This document shows positions 25,955-33,945 of a stretch of DNA of 64,000 nt, piece after piece. Source of the stretch: JACKIC01 sp964543795 (GTDB taxonomy: Bacteria > Planctomycetota > UBA1135 > UBA2386); assembly GCA_964543795.1 (NCBI GenBank), contig CAZIZN010000021.1, positions 39,291-103,290 on the forward strand. Direction: 5' to 3'. The stretch's first letter is position 1. Each line of letters begins with the position of its first letter. The notes beneath the pieces were generated by a model, which worked only from the letters and a program-made list of their open reading frames with translations, searched no databases and was not told where the DNA came from. The position numbers and the translations under genes were made by a program.

Positions 25955-26850
25955 CGGCGGCGGCGGCGCCGACGGACCGCTCCGGCCTGCTGCAGATGGC
26001 CCAGGCGGCGTTCTGGTTCGCGCTGATGAGCCTCCTGGTCAAGCTCGCCGGCGAACGCATGCCGACGATGCAGGTCGTGTTCGGCCGCGGTTGCGTGACG
26101 CTCGTGCTGAGCGCCGCGATGCTCCTGCAGGCGCGCATCTCGCCGTTCCGCACCCGTCCCGGGCTGCTGCTGCTGCGCGGCCTGTTCGGCTCGACGGCAC
26201 TGATCTGCTTCTACGCCGCGGTCGTGCACCTGCCGCTCGCGGAGGCGACCGTGATCCAGCAGACCTCGCCGCTGTTCACCGCGCTGCTCGCCGCGTGGCT
26301 GCTGCAGGAACGGCTGCAAGCGCGCGTGCTCGGCTCGATCGCGCTCTGCCTCTGCGGCGTGATCCTGATCGCGCGACCCGCCGCGGTGTTCGGCGCCGGT
26401 CTCGCGCCGGATTTCCCGTGGCAGTTCGCGTTCGTCGGCGTGCTCGGCGCGGTGCTGTCGTCGTTCGCCTACGTGACGGTGCGCAGCCTCGGCCGGCACC
26501 ACCATCCGCTCGTCGTCGTCTTCTACTTCCCGGTCGTCACCGTGCCGCTGAGTGCGCCGTTCGCGCTGACCGACTGGGCGCCGCTCGACGGCGCGGGCCT
26601 CGGCTTGCTGATCGCCATCGGCGTCGTCACGCAGTTCGGCCAGATCGCGCTCACGAAGGGCCTGTCGCGCGCGCCCGCCGGCCGCGCGACCGCCGTCGGC
26701 TATCTGCAGATCGCGTTCGCAGCCCTGCTCGGCATCGGTGCCTTCGGCACGATGCCCGACGCCGCGAGTTGGAGCGGCATCGCGCTGATCGTCGGCAGCC
26801 TGCTCATCGGTGTCGGGCCGCGGCGGTCGCGCGCGCCCGGTGCGGCATGA
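25951..26850 (+). CDS. EamA/DMT-family transporter
   Basis: A 299-residue inner-membrane protein with ten hydrophobic helices arranged as two EamA repeats (LLQMAQAAFWFALMSLLVKL opening the first; QFAFVGVLGAVLSSFAYVTV opening the second). The segment LPLAEATVIQQTSPLFTALLAAWLL is typical of drug/metabolite exporters of this superfamily. GTG 25951 overlaps the lipoprotein stop (GTGA), showing translational coupling. The substrate cannot be inferred. It converges with the membrane glycosyltransferase gene, whose stop is only 7 bp away. Confidence 0.88.
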   Translation: MTAAAAPTDRSGLLQMAQAAFWFALMSLLVKLAGERMPTMQVVFGRGCVTLVLSAAMLLQARISPFRTRPGLLLLRGLFGSTALICFYAAVVHLPLAEATVIQQTSPLFTALLAAWLLQERLQARVLGSIALCLCGVILIARPAAVFGAGLAPDFPWQFAFVGVLGAVLSSFAYVTVRSLGRHHHPLVVVFYFPVVTVPLSAPFALTDWAPLDGAGLGLLIAIGVVTQFGQIALTKGLSRAPAGRATAVGYLQIAFAALLGIGAFGTMPDAASWSGIALIVGSLLIGVGPRRSRAPGAA

Positions 26851-26857
26851 ACGACCG

Positions 26858-28219
26858 TCACCGCCCGCCGCGCCGCCAGACGGCGATCCGCGCCTGCCGG
26901 ACGCGAACAGCGAGGTCGGGCGGCAGCTCCACCTCGGCGTAACCCAGACCCGCCAGCTCGCCGACGAACGCCGGCGTGCGCCCTTGGCGCAAGGCGACGA
27001 ACCGGCACGTGGACTCGCCGGCCCACGCGCGCAGGTCGGCGGCGGCGATCGTGCGCGGCGGCGGCGGCCGCAGCCCCGCGAAGAACACGAGCCGCGGCAT
27101 GTCCGAGGCCAGAGTCTGCCCGGGCGACAGTTCGCCGCCGAGCCAGCGCCCCACGTCGCGTTCGGCCGTGCGGTCCGCACCGCCGCCGAACCACAGCTTC
27201 GCCTCGCTGGCGACCAGCACCAGCGCGATCGCCGCCGCGGCGCGGCCATGCACCGCCAGCCGCACGCACGCCGCGCCCGCGAACGGCAGCAACAGCACGC
27301 CGAGCCCCGACACGAAGCGGTGGTTGCTGCGCAGCAGCGGGATCACGAGACAGAACGCGAGCAGCGGCAGCGCCAGCAGCAGCGGCGTGCGCGCGCCGCC
27401 GCGCCACTGCTGCCACAGCCCGAGCACGAGCAGCGGCAGCACGGCGTAGCCGAGACCTTCCCACGCGTCGCCGGGCAGGCGCACGAGGTGCGCGAGGTAA
27501 TGCCAGACCGCTTCGCCGACGCCCGCGGCCCCGCCGACTCCGTCGGCCCAGACGAACGCGGCCTTGGGCAGCAGCACGAAGCCCGCACCCGTCGCGAGCG
27601 CGCCGACCGGCAGGAGCGCCATCGTCAGTGCGCCGGCCACGGCGTGGCGCACGGCGACCCGCCGCCCGTCGCGGCTCAGCAGCAACAGCGCGCCCGCGAC
27701 GATCAGCAGCGCTCCTTCGGGCCGCAGCAGGAATGCGAGGCCGCCGGCGAACCCGGCGAGCGCGACCCGCGGCGGACCCGCGAACAGGGCGGCAGCCCAC
27801 GCCAGCGCGGCGAGGTGGAACGGCCCCTCGGACATGCATTCGACCGGGTGCCGCACGAACCACGCGCCGATCGCGAACACCGCGCCGGCCCAGTGTGCGG
27901 CCGGGACGCCGAACAGCCGGCGCGTCAGCGACCACAGCGGCACGACCGCGCAAGCGCTGCAGACCACCGCGACGATGCGGCCCGCGGCGACGACATCGAG
28001 TCCGGGCCACGCCCCGAGCAGCGCGCCGATCGCCGCCGGGTAGAGCGGGTGGAACACGTTCGTGAACAGCTCTTCGCCGCGGCCCGCGGCGACCTGCTGA
28101 CCCAGCCACAGGTACCAGGTGCCGTCGCGCGCCGGGATCGCCGGCTGCATGCAGGCCGCGGCCCGCACGGCAGCGGCCAGCACGAGGATCGGCCAGGGCG
28201 TGTCGCGCATCGCCGGCAT
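26858..28219 (-). CDS. Polytopic membrane glycosyltransferase-like protein (GT-C / ArnT-like)
   Basis: A 453-residue protein with about ten membrane helices. An early extracytoplasmic loop carries ARDGTWYLWLGQQVAAGRG, placing an acidic residue after the first helix as in GT-C glycosyltransferases that use polyprenyl-phosphate sugars. FHPLYPAAIGALLGAWPGL and FLLRPEGALLIVAGALLLL fit the same group. The last ~100 residues are a soluble domain. Starts at ATG 28219 or 28210 put the first helix close to the N-terminus; the longer open frame adds 51 unlikely residues. Acceptor and donor unknown. Divergent from the large Ser/Thr kinase with ~115 bp between. Confidence 0.78.
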   Translation of the reverse strand: MPAMRDTPWPILVLAAAVRAAACMQPAIPARDGTWYLWLGQQVAAGRGEELFTNVFHPLYPAAIGALLGAWPGLDVVAAGRIVAVVCSACAVVPLWSLTRRLFGVPAAHWAGAVFAIGAWFVRHPVECMSEGPFHLAALAWAAALFAGPPRVALAGFAGGLAFLLRPEGALLIVAGALLLLSRDGRRVAVRHAVAGALTMALLPVGALATGAGFVLLPKAAFVWADGVGGAAGVGEAVWHYLAHLVRLPGDAWEGLGYAVLPLLVLGLWQQWRGGARTPLLLALPLLAFCLVIPLLRSNHRFVSGLGVLLLPFAGAACVRLAVHGRAAAAIALVLVASEAKLWFGGGADRTAERDVGRWLGGELSPGQTLASDMPRLVFFAGLRPPPPRTIAAADLRAWAGESTCRFVALRQGRTPAFVGELAGLGYAEVELPPDLAVRVRQARIAVWRRGGR

Positions 28220-28334
28220 CAGACCCGCGCCCGATCCGGTCGGCCCGCGGAATCCCGTTCGCTCGCCCGGCACCGCAACGCTGCAGGCGAGGCTATCGTC
28301 TCCCCCCTGGCCATCTGCCGAACCGGCTCGCCCC

Positions 28335-31300
28335 GTGACCTCGAGCGCCAACCGCCTGCCGTCCGATCGCACCGAGCTGCTGCTCGCGGACGTGGTCGCA
28401 CTGCCCGATGCCGACCAGGCCGCGGCACTCGCGGCGATCTGCGCCGAACACCCGGACCTCGCCGCGGCGCTGCGCTCGCGCTACGCCCTGTTCGCCCGCA
28501 TGGCTGCGACCCCGGCGCCCGCACGCGACGGCGCATCGGACGGCGCCGAGCCGCGTCGCTTTGGCGACTACACGCTGCTGCGCGAACTCGGCCGCGGCGG
28601 CATGGGCGTCGTCCACCTGGCGAGCCAGCGCCGCGGCGACCAGGAGCGCCTCATAGCACTCAAGCTCGTGCGCGACCGGTTCGCGCTGTCGCCGGCGGCC
28701 CGCGAGCGGCTGCGCCGCGAGGGCGCCGCCGCGTTCCAGCTCGATCATCCGGGCATCTGCCGCGCCTACGACCTCGGCGAGATCGACGGCACGCCGTTCG
28801 TGTCGATGCGGTACGTGCCGGGCCGCACGCTGGCAGCGCTGCTCGCCGAGGCACGCGAAGCCGGTCGCCCCCTCGAACTGTCCGCCGACGACCCCGAGTC
28901 GGGCAGCTCGACCGCCACCGGGTCGACCGTCGGCGGCTCGCGGATCCGCGGTCTGCTGCTGCTCGCGGAACACGTCGCGCGTGCGCTGCACGCCGCGCAC
29001 GAGGCGGGGTTCGTGCACCGCGACGTCAAGCCCGGCAACATCATGGTCGGCACCGACGGCATGCCCGTGCTGCTCGATTTCGGGCTCGTGCTCGACGAAC
29101 GCTCGGCGCACGGTCTCACGCTCACCGACCAGCCGCTCGGCACGCCGACCTACATGGCTCCCGAGCAGATCGCGCCGCGCGGTCGCCGGGTCGATCGCAC
29201 CGCCGACGTCTGGTCGCTCGGCGCCACCCTGTACGAGCTGCTGGCCGGCCAGCCGCCGTTCCACGGCGCCAACCGCGAACAGCTCTTCCGCCAGATCCTC
29301 GACGAACCGCCGCCGCGCCTGCACGGCCGCGTGGCCGGGGTCTCGCGCGACCTCGAAGTCGTGCTGCGCACCGCGCTCGACAAGGACCCGGCGCGGCGCT
29401 ACCGGACCGCGCAGGCACTGGCCGAGGACCTGCGACGCGTGCGCCTCGCGCAGCCGATCGCGGCGGTGCCGCCAGGCACCCTGCGGCGCGTCTGGCTCTG
29501 GAGCCGCCGCAATCCGGTCGCAGCGGTGATGCTGGGGCTGCTCGCAGCGTCCCAGGTGGTCATCGTCGTGCTCGCGGTGCGTGCCGAACGACGTGCGACC
29601 GAAGCACAGGAGCAGCGCGAACTCGCCGAGACCGGCTACCGCGAGGCCAGCGAGGCCATCGACGAGCTGACCGAGGTCGCGCGCATCCACCTTTCCGACG
29701 TGCCGTGGATGGAACCGGTGCGGCGCACGCTGTTCGACCAGGTGCTCGCGTTCCACGAACGCACCATGGCCCGCGGCGCCGAAATCCCCGATCCGCACCG
29801 CGCCGCGCCGGCCCGCGTGCAGGCCGCGCACCTGCTGCTCGATCTCGGCAGGACCGCCGACGCACAGGCGCTCGCCGAAGCCGCGGTCGCTTCGTTCGTG
29901 GGCCGCACGGACGGCATCGCCCACCGCTGGTCGGCGAGCGCCCGGCGCGTGCTCGCGAACACCGCCCGGTTCCGCGGCGACGTGGCCGGCGCCGAGGCGC
30001 ACTTCCGCGCCGCCATCGCGCACTTCGACGCGCTCGGCATCGACGCCGGCTCCGCCGTGATCGACCGCCATGAACGCGCGCGGTGCCACTTCGCGCTGGC
30101 CGAGTTGCTCGAACCGCAGGCCGCGCGCACCGACGAATGCCGCCGCGAACTCGAGCGCACGCTCGAACTGTGCGCCGCGCACGGATCGAAGCAGCTGCAG
30201 GTCGACCATGCCTCGGCGCTGCGGCTGCGCGCCCGCATCGCCCGCGTCGGCGACGCGAGCGGCGAAGCGCTCGCCGACCTGCAGGCCAGCTGCGCGATCC
30301 TGCGCACGCTCGTCGCCGCCGATCCGCACGATCGCCAGGCCAGGAGCCATCTGGCGACGAGCCTCCTGGCGCTCGGGCTCGTGCAGCGGCAGCGCCGCGA
30401 CGCCGAAGCCGCCGCTGCGGCCTACGGCGAGGCGCGCACCGTGCTCGAAGGGCTGACGTCCGCCTTCCCCTACGTGCTCTCCTACTGCGTCAACCTCGCG
30501 CACGTGCACAACAACCTGTCGGTCCTGCTGCGCAACGCCGGCGACGAACCCGGCGCCCGCGCTGCGATCGAGCAGTCGATCGCCCGGACCGAGGACGCGC
30601 TGCGCATCCAGCCCGACCACTTCGAGGCGCTGCATCTCCTGGCGTCCGGCCGCCTGAACCTCGCCAACCAGATCCGGCAGGAGGACCCCGCGCGCGCCGT
30701 GCGACTCTACGACGACGCGCTCGCGCTCGCGGATCGGCTGCTGACCGCCAATCCCGGCGACCGGCGGGTGCTCGACCTCGGCTGCCGCATCGCCAATTCG
30801 CTCGGCGCCGCGCACGCGCGGGCGCAGCGTTTCGAACCCGCACTCGCGGCGTTCACGAAGGCGCAGCAGTGGACCGAACGGCTGCTCGCCGAGCACGGCC
30901 GCGGCAGGCCGGCGCTGCGCAACGCGGCGATGCTTCACCACAACGTCGGCACGCTGGCGTGCGAGCTCGGCGACTTCGAACGCGCCGAGACCGCGCTGCG
31001 CAGCGCCGTGGCGCTCGACGAGGAGATCACCGGCAAGACGCCGCAGGACCCCGACGCACTCGTGCTGCTGCTGAGCCATCGCCTGCGCCTCGCGACGGTG
31101 GTCGCTCTGCGGGATGCGGGCGCGGCCGAGCCGCTCTGGCAGGCGGCCGCCACCGCGCTGGATCCGCTGCCGACCGAGGCGCGCACGCGCGTGCAGCGGG
31201 ATCCGGCGACGCGCTTCGACCTCTTCTGCGCCCTGCGCGGGCTCGCCGAGTGCCGCCTGCGCGCGGGCGACGTCGGCGGCGCCGACCAGCTGCTGCGCGA

Positions 31301-31595
31301 GGCCGCGGGCCTCGCCGATCCCGGCACGTCGGTCGCGGTGCACGCGGAAGCCCTGCTGCTCGCGAAGGACCGCCTGCGGCTCGCCGCGCTGCGTGGCGAC
31401 GCGACAGGCGCCGCGCGCGCCGCCGGCGAACTCGTCGCGGCGGCCGACGCGGTCGCCCCGCGGCTCGTCGAGAGCCCGCTGCACCGCCGGCGCATCGCCA
31501 GCGCGCTGCCCGAGATCGAAGAACTGCTGCTGCCCCACGGCGACCCGACGCACCGCGCCGCGCTCGCCGCACTGCAGGCCGCCGCGCGGCCCTGA
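28335..31595 (+). CDS. Transmembrane Ser/Thr protein kinase with TPR-type C-terminus
   Basis: A 1086-residue signalling kinase. Residues ~75-360 are a complete PknB-type domain: GRGGMGVVHLA (Gly loop), IALKLVRD (Lys), VHRDVKPGNIMV (catalytic Asp), LLDFGLVLDE (DFG) and YMAPEQIAPRG. A single helix near residues 394-415 (NPVAAVMLGLLAASQVVIVV) anchors it. The remaining ~670 residues are helical repeats of TPR type that probably bind partner proteins or sense a signal. GTG 28335 (VTSSANRLPS) is chosen as the nearest start to the kinase domain. An ECF sigma factor gene converges on it from the right, eight bases away. Substrates unknown. Confidence 0.9.
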   Translation: MTSSANRLPSDRTELLLADVVALPDADQAAALAAICAEHPDLAAALRSRYALFARMAATPAPARDGASDGAEPRRFGDYTLLRELGRGGMGVVHLASQRRGDQERLIALKLVRDRFALSPAARERLRREGAAAFQLDHPGICRAYDLGEIDGTPFVSMRYVPGRTLAALLAEAREAGRPLELSADDPESGSSTATGSTVGGSRIRGLLLLAEHVARALHAAHEAGFVHRDVKPGNIMVGTDGMPVLLDFGLVLDERSAHGLTLTDQPLGTPTYMAPEQIAPRGRRVDRTADVWSLGATLYELLAGQPPFHGANREQLFRQILDEPPPRLHGRVAGVSRDLEVVLRTALDKDPARRYRTAQALAEDLRRVRLAQPIAAVPPGTLRRVWLWSRRNPVAAVMLGLLAASQVVIVVLAVRAERRATEAQEQRELAETGYREASEAIDELTEVARIHLSDVPWMEPVRRTLFDQVLAFHERTMARGAEIPDPHRAAPARVQAAHLLLDLGRTADAQALAEAAVASFVGRTDGIAHRWSASARRVLANTARFRGDVAGAEAHFRAAIAHFDALGIDAGSAVIDRHERARCHFALAELLEPQAARTDECRRELERTLELCAAHGSKQLQVDHASALRLRARIARVGDASGEALADLQASCAILRTLVAADPHDRQARSHLATSLLALGLVQRQRRDAEAAAAAYGEARTVLEGLTSAFPYVLSYCVNLAHVHNNLSVLLRNAGDEPGARAAIEQSIARTEDALRIQPDHFEALHLLASGRLNLANQIRQEDPARAVRLYDDALALADRLLTANPGDRRVLDLGCRIANSLGAAHARAQRFEPALAAFTKAQQWTERLLAEHGRGRPALRNAAMLHHNVGTLACELGDFERAETALRSAVALDEEITGKTPQDPDALVLLLSHRLRLATVVALRDAGAAEPLWQAAATALDPLPTEARTRVQRDPATRFDLFCALRGLAECRLRAGDVGGADQLLREAAGLADPGTSVAVHAEALLLAKDRLRLAALRGDATGAARAAGELVAAADAVAPRLVESPLHRRRIASALPEIEELLLPHGDPTHRAALAALQAAARP

Positions 31596-31603
31596 CCCTC
31601 TCG

Positions 31604-32233
31604 TCAGGCGTCGTCGAGCAGCTGCGCGAGGTCGCCCGCCTGCAGCCGCTGCACGACGCCGGCGAGCCGCAGCATCGCGCGATTGAAGCGCATGCGCACC
31701 GCGTCGGCGGCGATGCCGTCCTCGGCGGCGATCTCGGCGAAACCCTGTTCGAGCAGCTGCCGGCGCCAGATCACGTCGCGTTCCTCGGCGTCGAGGAACT
31801 CGAGCCCGAGCCGCATCCAGGCGATCTCCTCGTTGCGCGCCGCGACCTCGGCGGGCTGGTCCGCGGTCGCGATCGCCGGATCGAGCGAGATGCGGCTGTC
31901 GCCGAACAGGCTGTCGAGGCGCCGGTCGTGGTTGCGCGCCGCCGCCGAGCGCGAACGGTCCACCAGCAGGTTCTCGATCATGCGCGCGAGCAGGGCCCGG
32001 AACTGCCCACGGTCGCGGCAAAGGAAGCGCGGCGAGTACTGCAGCGCGCGCAGCATCAGGTCCTGCACGTCGTCGTGCGTGTCCGAGAGGCGCCGCAGCG
32101 AAGCGCCGCGTCGGTTGCGCACGCGCTCCTCGACCCAGCGGCGGTCGCGTTCGACGAGTTGCGACAGCGCCTGCCGGTCGCCGCCGTGCCAGCGCTCGAG
32201 CAGTCCCAGGGTCTCGTCGGGCACGGTGGACAT
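31604..32233 (-). CDS. ECF-type RNA polymerase sigma factor
   Basis: A 209-residue sigma-70-family factor. Region 2 runs over DTHDDVQDLMLRALQYSPRF and FRALLARMIENLLVDRSRS; region 4 has RQLLEQGFAEIAAEDGIAADAVRMRFNRAM, a helix-turn-helix for the -35 element. ATG 32233 (MSTVPDETLGLL) fits the family length; MQAM three codons upstream is also possible. It converges with the Ser/Thr kinase gene. The left copy of the 18-bp direct repeat lies just 34 bp upstream of its start, so its promoter region seems to have been interrupted by the low-G+C island. No anti-sigma gene is adjacent; regulation by the neighbouring kinase is plausible but unproven. Confidence 0.9.
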   Translation of the reverse strand: MSTVPDETLGLLERWHGGDRQALSQLVERDRRWVEERVRNRRGASLRRLSDTHDDVQDLMLRALQYSPRFLCRDRGQFRALLARMIENLLVDRSRSAAARNHDRRLDSLFGDSRISLDPAIATADQPAEVAARNEEIAWMRLGLEFLDAEERDVIWRRQLLEQGFAEIAAEDGIAADAVRMRFNRAMLRLAGVVQRLQAGDLAQLLDDA

Positions 32234-32259
32234 CGCCTGCATTCTCGCGCCGCGGCGGC

Positions 32260-32284
32260 GCCGGGCCAGCCCTGCCGACAGGTC
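32260..32284. repeat. Left copy of direct repeat flanking the low-G+C island
   Basis: CAGCCCTGCCGACAGGTC at 32267-32284 is repeated perfectly at 39113-39130 in the same orientation. With the preceding GCCGG and two mismatched bases the match is 23 of 25. The core CCTG-ccga-CAGG is an inverted repeat, as in many recombinase sites. Candidate attachment site or target duplication. Confidence 0.7.
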
Positions 32285-32303
32285 GCGGTCCAGGCGCCAC
32301 GGC

Positions 32304-33941
32304 TCAGTCCGGGCACGCGGCCGTCCACTCCATGCATCGCCCAGCCAGGGTGACGTCCCGTTGCCAGACGGCTCGCGCACCAACGTAGACCGAGAGGCGT
32401 GCGTTCCCGCGCGGAACGACGACTTCGGCAGCCAATGCGGGAACTCGTCCGGCTCGAGTCTCGACGACTTGCCGTTGGAAAGGACGCATCCATTCGTGCT
32501 CCCCCTCCTGCACCAGCATCACCAAGGGCCAGCCTCCCTCGGGCATACCGGATCCCCATGTGAGACGGACACAAGTCGCGTCTACCATCTCGACGCTGGC
32601 CTCCCCGGGCAGCCATCGGACAGGAGTCCTGCTGAGGAACGGTCCGTATCGGCCCCGAGCCGACAACCAGAGCTCGGTTTCCTGTACTGGAACCCACGCG
32701 CCCTCCGCGCCCCAACTGAGAGGTCCCAGGAAGAGCATCGGGTTGTCGTCGCGCATTCCACTCGCGACGTGCGCCGAGACGCGAAGCGGATAGTCGCGAC
32801 TTCTGGGACCTTTCAGCCGGAAGCGGGTCTCTGACGGCATCGCCGCGACCGAGAGGGAACCTGCGGGCCCGGATTCAACGACGTCGATCCGACGTGGTCC
32901 GTCGAAGGCGCAGGCTCCAATGGGCAGGACGTTGGCCTCGTACGCTCCGGCGGGGCAACGGAACGTGACCTCCTGCAGGCCGGTTCGCAGCACGCCCTGC
33001 ATGGTCACCGGGAGTTGCTGCAGGTCGTCATGCCGTCGGAGATACAGCTTGGGGCGAGGCGACGACAGTTCGTCCCCATCCACGTTCACGGTCACGATTA
33101 CATCGAACAGTGGTGGCCGCTCCGCGATCACGACCAAAGTGTCAGACTTCGTCTCGAGTCCTCCCCACAACAACGTTGCCACGCATGGGGCGCCCTCGTG
33201 CTGCCCAGCATCCCCTGCGGCGAAGAGCAGTCGCCCCGCTGGGAGATCCCTCAGCACAGCCATGCCAAGGGCATCACAACGCACGGATCGCAAGAACCTG
33301 GGTGCCACCTGCGGTGGCGCCGCCAGCTCCAAATGCATCACCCTCGCGATGGCGTAGGGTCGACTCTCGACGTGGCAGGCGCCGAGCACTGTCAGGTGAA
33401 TCGCCGGAGGCCGCGCAAGGTCGATTTCGACCGTGCGCTCGCCGGAGAATGGAGCCGCCGACTCGAACAGGACCAGGCCCTCGGTGGTCGACACCCTGAT
33501 CCATGTCCAATGCGAAACCGGCACGGACGCGTCAAGGCGCTCAACCGGGCCGTTGGAATGGACAGTGCCCGGTTCGGCCTCCCGTTGGTCGGCGAAGGGT
33601 GCCAACGCGCGCTGCAATGTAGTGAGCCGGGGCCCGTGTACCAGTGATATCCGCCCTGTGCCGGCATCGGCACCGTTCCTCACCAGGACGTGCAATGTCC
33701 CAAGCACTGCCGGCGGTGCGTCCCGTTGAAGACGAGCCGCCACGACTTCGAAGGGCGTCGCGGGCGGACTTCCGGCCTCGGGTATCCCCGTATTCCTCCC
33801 CACATCGCCATCCGGACCTGCCTGGCCAGGCAGGTACCAAGTCCCCCAGAACCAGGTGACCAACAAGGCCAGAACTGCACTGACACAGCAACCGGCCACG
33901 TACCGGCCGCTCTTGCCTGTCACAGGGGCCACGCGCAGCAC
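32304..33941 (-). CDS. Single-pass membrane protein of unknown function (island gene 3)
   Basis: A 545-residue protein with a short cytoplasmic N-terminus, one membrane helix (VAGCCVSAVLALLVTWFW, ~res 15-32) and a large extracytoplasmic domain rich in beta strands. Segments such as HLTVLGACHVESRPYAIARVM and FDVIVTVNVDGDELSSPRPK suggest repeated Ig- or carboxypeptidase-regulatory-like beta domains, but no family is certain. GTG 33941 starts four bases after the kelch-like gene's stop, so the two are co-translated. Its base composition matches the other island genes and differs from the chromosome around it. A possible anchor or partner for the two secreted proteins upstream; that is inference from operon order. 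Confidence 0.7.
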   Translation of the reverse strand: MLRVAPVTGKSGRYVAGCCVSAVLALLVTWFWGTWYLPGQAGPDGDVGRNTGIPEAGSPPATPFEVVAARLQRDAPPAVLGTLHVLVRNGADAGTGRISLVHGPRLTTLQRALAPFADQREAEPGTVHSNGPVERLDASVPVSHWTWIRVSTTEGLVLFESAAPFSGERTVEIDLARPPAIHLTVLGACHVESRPYAIARVMHLELAAPPQVAPRFLRSVRCDALGMAVLRDLPAGRLLFAAGDAGQHEGAPCVATLLWGGLETKSDTLVVIAERPPLFDVIVTVNVDGDELSSPRPKLYLRRHDDLQQLPVTMQGVLRTGLQEVTFRCPAGAYEANVLPIGACAFDGPRRIDVVESGPAGSLSVAAMPSETRFRLKGPRSRDYPLRVSAHVASGMRDDNPMLFLGPLSWGAEGAWVPVQETELWLSARGRYGPFLSRTPVRWLPGEASVEMVDATCVRLTWGSGMPEGGWPLVMLVQEGEHEWMRPFQRQVVETRAGRVPALAAEVVVPRGNARLSVYVGARAVWQRDVTLAGRCMEWTAACPD

Positions 33942-33945
33942 CCTA

